Source: Lentzea alba
GTDB lineage: Bacteria; Actinomycetota; Actinomycetes; Mycobacteriales; Pseudonocardiaceae
DNA: 64,000 nucleotides
Assembly (NCBI RefSeq): GCF_011067745.1
Contig: NZ_JAAMPJ010000017.1
Span: forward strand, 62,001 to 126,000
Reading direction: 5' to 3'
Numbering within the stretch: position 1 is the stretch's first letter; the number at the start of each line of letters is the position of its first letter. Made by a program: the position numbers and the translations under genes. Shown piece after piece: positions 62,516 through 64,000 of the stretch. The notes under the pieces are model-generated. The model did not search any database. It had not been told where the DNA came from and saw nothing but the letters and a program-made list of their open reading frames with translations.

Positions 62516-63189
62516 GGTTCCTCCTTTTTGGTCCTGAACACCACCAGTCCGGCCAGTGCGAGCAGCACGGGCAGACCGGCGGGCAGGAACGGTGTGGTCG
62601 CGAGCGCGATCGCCGCACCAGCGAGCGCCGCGTTGCGCGTGGCCGCGTCCTTCAGGGCCGGGAGCGTGAGCGCGAGCATCGCCGCGGGGAACGCCGCGTC
62701 CAGCCCGAACGTCATCGGATCGCCGATCGCCTGGCCCGCGAGCGCACCGATGAGCACGCCCGTGTTCCAGCTGAAGAAGAGCGCCACGCCACACGCCCAG
62801 TAGGCCGCACGCGCTCTCGCGGGATCCTTCTGCGACATCGCAAAAGCGGTCGACTCGTCGATCAACAGGTGACTGCCGACGATCCGCGCCAGCGGACTTC
62901 TGCCGAGCACATCACCGATCGCCAGCCCGAACGGCAGGTGCCGAGCGTTGAGCACCAGACCGGCCAGCACGGCCGCGGCAGGACTGCCACCGGCGGCGAC
63001 GATGCCGACGGCCATGAACTGCGAGCCGCCCGCGAAGATCACCAGCGACATCAGCACCGGCATCCACCACGGCAGCCCCGATCCGACCGAGATCGCGCCG
63101 AAGGAAGCACCGGTCACAGCGGCGCCAAGTGCGACTGCGGCGACGTCACGCAGGAGCACAGCATCAAGGGTTCGCCATATCGAACGCAT
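62494..63189 (-). CDS. azlC: AzlC-family branched-chain amino-acid exporter
   Basis: The large subunit of the AzlCD exporter: VALGAAVTGASFGAISVGSG, LVIFAGGSQFMAVGIVAAGG and LVLNARHLPFGLAIGDVLGR are AzlC motifs. About six helices; the acid pair DES lies in HLLIDESTAFAMSQKD. ATG at 63189 is preceded by a GTG one codon upstream. It is divergent from the XRE-cupin regulator with a dyad between them. Confidence 0.9.
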   Translation of the reverse strand: MRSIWRTLDAVLLRDVAAVALGAAVTGASFGAISVGSGLPWWMPVLMSLVIFAGGSQFMAVGIVAAGGSPAAAVLAGLVLNARHLPFGLAIGDVLGRSPLARIVGSHLLIDESTAFAMSQKDPARARAAYWACGVALFFSWNTGVLIGALAGQAIGDPMTFGLDAAFPAAMLALTLPALKDAATRNAALAGAAIALATTPFLPAGLPVLLALAGLVVFRTKKEEPCPSPQS

Positions 63190-63195
63190 CACCCA

Positions 63196-63222
63196 TTACA
63201 ATGAACACCTGAACGGGTGTTC
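63196..63222. promoter_or_regulatory. -10 box and operator-like dyad between azlC and the XRE-cupin gene
   Basis: A TACAAT -10-like element (63196-63201) precedes the inverted repeat GAACACC-TGAACG-GGTGTTC at 63203-63222, with 7-base perfect arms. It lies in the shared gap, fitting control of both genes by the XRE-cupin protein. Confidence 0.55.
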
Positions 63223-63246
63223 GTCAAGCCGAACGGATGGACTTCT

Positions 63247-63801
63247 GTGTCGAACGCACCACTCGACCTCATCGCGGCCAACCTCCGCCGCGAGCGCGAC
63301 CGCACCGGCATGTCGTTGAGCGAGCTCGCCAAGAAAGCCGGAATCGCGAAGTCGACGCTCTCCCAACTGGAGTCCGGCGCCGGAAACCCCAGCGTGGAGA
63401 CCCTGTGGGCACTGGGCGTGGCCCTGGGCGTCCCGTTCAGCCGGCTCGTCGAACCCGCCGTGCCACGCGTGCAGGTGATCCGCGCCGGCGAGGGCCCGGT
63501 CATCCACTCCGAACGCGCGCACTACTCCGCCACCCTGCTGGCCGCCTGCCGTCCGGGGACCAAGCACGACATCTACTGGCTGACCCTCGAACCCGGCGGC
63601 GCCCGCGAGTCCGAGCCGCACGTGCCGGGCAGCGTCGAGCACATGATCGTGGCGTCCGGGCGCTGTCTGGCGGGGCTGGCCGACGACCCGATCGAGCTCG
63701 GGCCCGGCGACTACATCGTTTATCCGGGCGATCTGCCGCACATCTGCAAGGCCCTGGAACCGGGGACCACGGCGATGATGGTCATGGAGCACACGTCGTA
63801 A
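63247..63801 (+). CDS. XRE-cupin transcriptional regulator
   Basis: The 184-residue protein has an XRE helix-turn-helix (GMSLSELAKKAGIAKSTLSQ) and a C-terminal cupin (HVPGSVEHMIVASGRCLAGL, GDYIVYPGDLPHICKAL) that may bind a small effector, perhaps an amino acid given its neighbour. GTG at 63247 follows GGATGG; an earlier in-frame GTG at 63217 is less likely. It diverges from azlCD and is its likely regulator. Confidence 0.88.
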   Translation: MSNAPLDLIAANLRRERDRTGMSLSELAKKAGIAKSTLSQLESGAGNPSVETLWALGVALGVPFSRLVEPAVPRVQVIRAGEGPVIHSERAHYSATLLAACRPGTKHDIYWLTLEPGGARESEPHVPGSVEHMIVASGRCLAGLADDPIELGPGDYIVYPGDLPHICKALEPGTTAMMVMEHTS

Positions 63802-63863
63802 GCAGAAGCCCCGAAGCCGGCTCTGGCATGCTGAAGACGTCTTGGTTCGAGTGGGGGACGTGC

Positions 63864-64000
63864 GTGTGGGGTTTGGTCGGCAGGAGTGTTCTGGCCGCTC
63901 TCGTCTCGGTCCTCGCGGCCGGCGGGATCTTCCCCGCGACCGCGTCAGCGATCGTCGGCGGCCAGGAGGTCACTCAGGAGTACCCGTGGGCTGTGGTGGT
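63864..64000 (+). CDS. Trypsin-like serine protease (S1), N-terminal part only
   Basis: The frame runs to the window edge: a signal peptide (LVGRSVLAALVSVLAAGGIF) ending PATASA, then the mature chymotrypsin-family start IVGGQEVTQEYPWAVV. The free IVGG amino end is what activates trypsin-type enzymes. GTG at 63864 is spaced 5 bases from GGGGGA. The catalytic residues are outside the window. Confidence 0.82.
   Translation, partial: MWGLVGRSVLAALVSVLAAGGIFPATASAIVGGQEVTQEYPWAVV

Noticed and set aside
63782-63973. Small reverse frame opposite the trypsin-like gene
   Set aside because: The forward frame has a clear signal peptide and IVGG start; the reverse one has no support.

Overview
The window comes from a high-GC, filamentous-type actinobacterium. 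Support for this comes from RbpA, WhiA, the rapZ-yvcK-whiA block, a complete ergothioneine egtABCD operon, a TIGR03086 (mycothiol-dependent maleylpyruvate isomerase-like) protein, DUF5753/DUF397 pairs, frequent GTG starts and 4-base ATGA/GTGA gene overlaps. A Pseudonocardiaceae member (Lentzea or Saccharothrix-like) is my best guess, but that is inference. I saw no rRNA, no convincing tRNA, no CRISPR array and no prophage. Genes were named from protein motifs read by eye, not from database searches.

Layout. 1-9.1 kb is an accessory and sensing region: a truncated M48 protease, a very large soluble hybrid histidine kinase with a sugar-binding-type sensor facing a lone receiver protein, twin secreted DUF4360 proteins, an orphan membrane histidine kinase, and a secreted glycosidase-like protein divergent from a TetR gene with a palindromic operator between them. 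9.1-12.4 kb holds a membrane serine/threonine kinase coupled to a membrane Ig-like protein, divergent from a Pro/Thr-rich surface protein. 12.5-24.7 kb is core chromosome: rbpA, secG, tpiA, pgk, gap, a LuxR-type ATPase regulator, whiA, yvcK, rapZ, an HD hydrolase and uvrC. 24.7-31.6 kb is accessory: two Rieske lipoproteins, an unknown protein, then an XRE-TPR regulator coupled to a SLOG-fold protein, a four-helix membrane protein, an IS605-type element with intact tnpB and wrecked tnpA, and a coiled-coil protein. 31.6-40.5 kb carries a lone S1-domain protein, a WYL regulator coupled to an ECF sigma factor with a C-terminal SnoaL-like domain, a Tat-exported phosphoesterase-LamG protein, a TauE exporter and two tandem secreted peptidases. 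40.5-44.7 kb is egtABCD. 44.8-47.8 kb is a large secreted CBM-FN3-sugar dehydrogenase-PEBP fusion. 48-57.5 kb holds a TetR-P450 unit, a POT peptide transporter, small enzymes, a WhiJ-like DUF5753/DUF397 pair, yebC, pdxT and a Rieske oxygenase. 57.5-64 kb has a histidine-rich protein, a secreted protein, an amino-acid permease, a Cys/Met-type PLP enzyme divergent from an Lrp regulator, azlCD divergent from an XRE-cupin regulator, and the start of a trypsin-like protease.

The most interesting material is the XRE-TPR/SLOG/membrane/coiled-coil neighbourhood at 26.3-31.6 kb, with a 31-base perfect interrupted palindrome in its control region and an IS605 remnant inside it. It could be a nucleotide-sensing stress or defence module, but this is a hypothesis: a hairpin terminator after the SLOG gene argues against one single operon. 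Other notable points are the dehydrogenase-PEBP fusion, several long palindromic operators, and a family of GCACGCGGGG...CCCCGCGTGC dyads scattered between genes.
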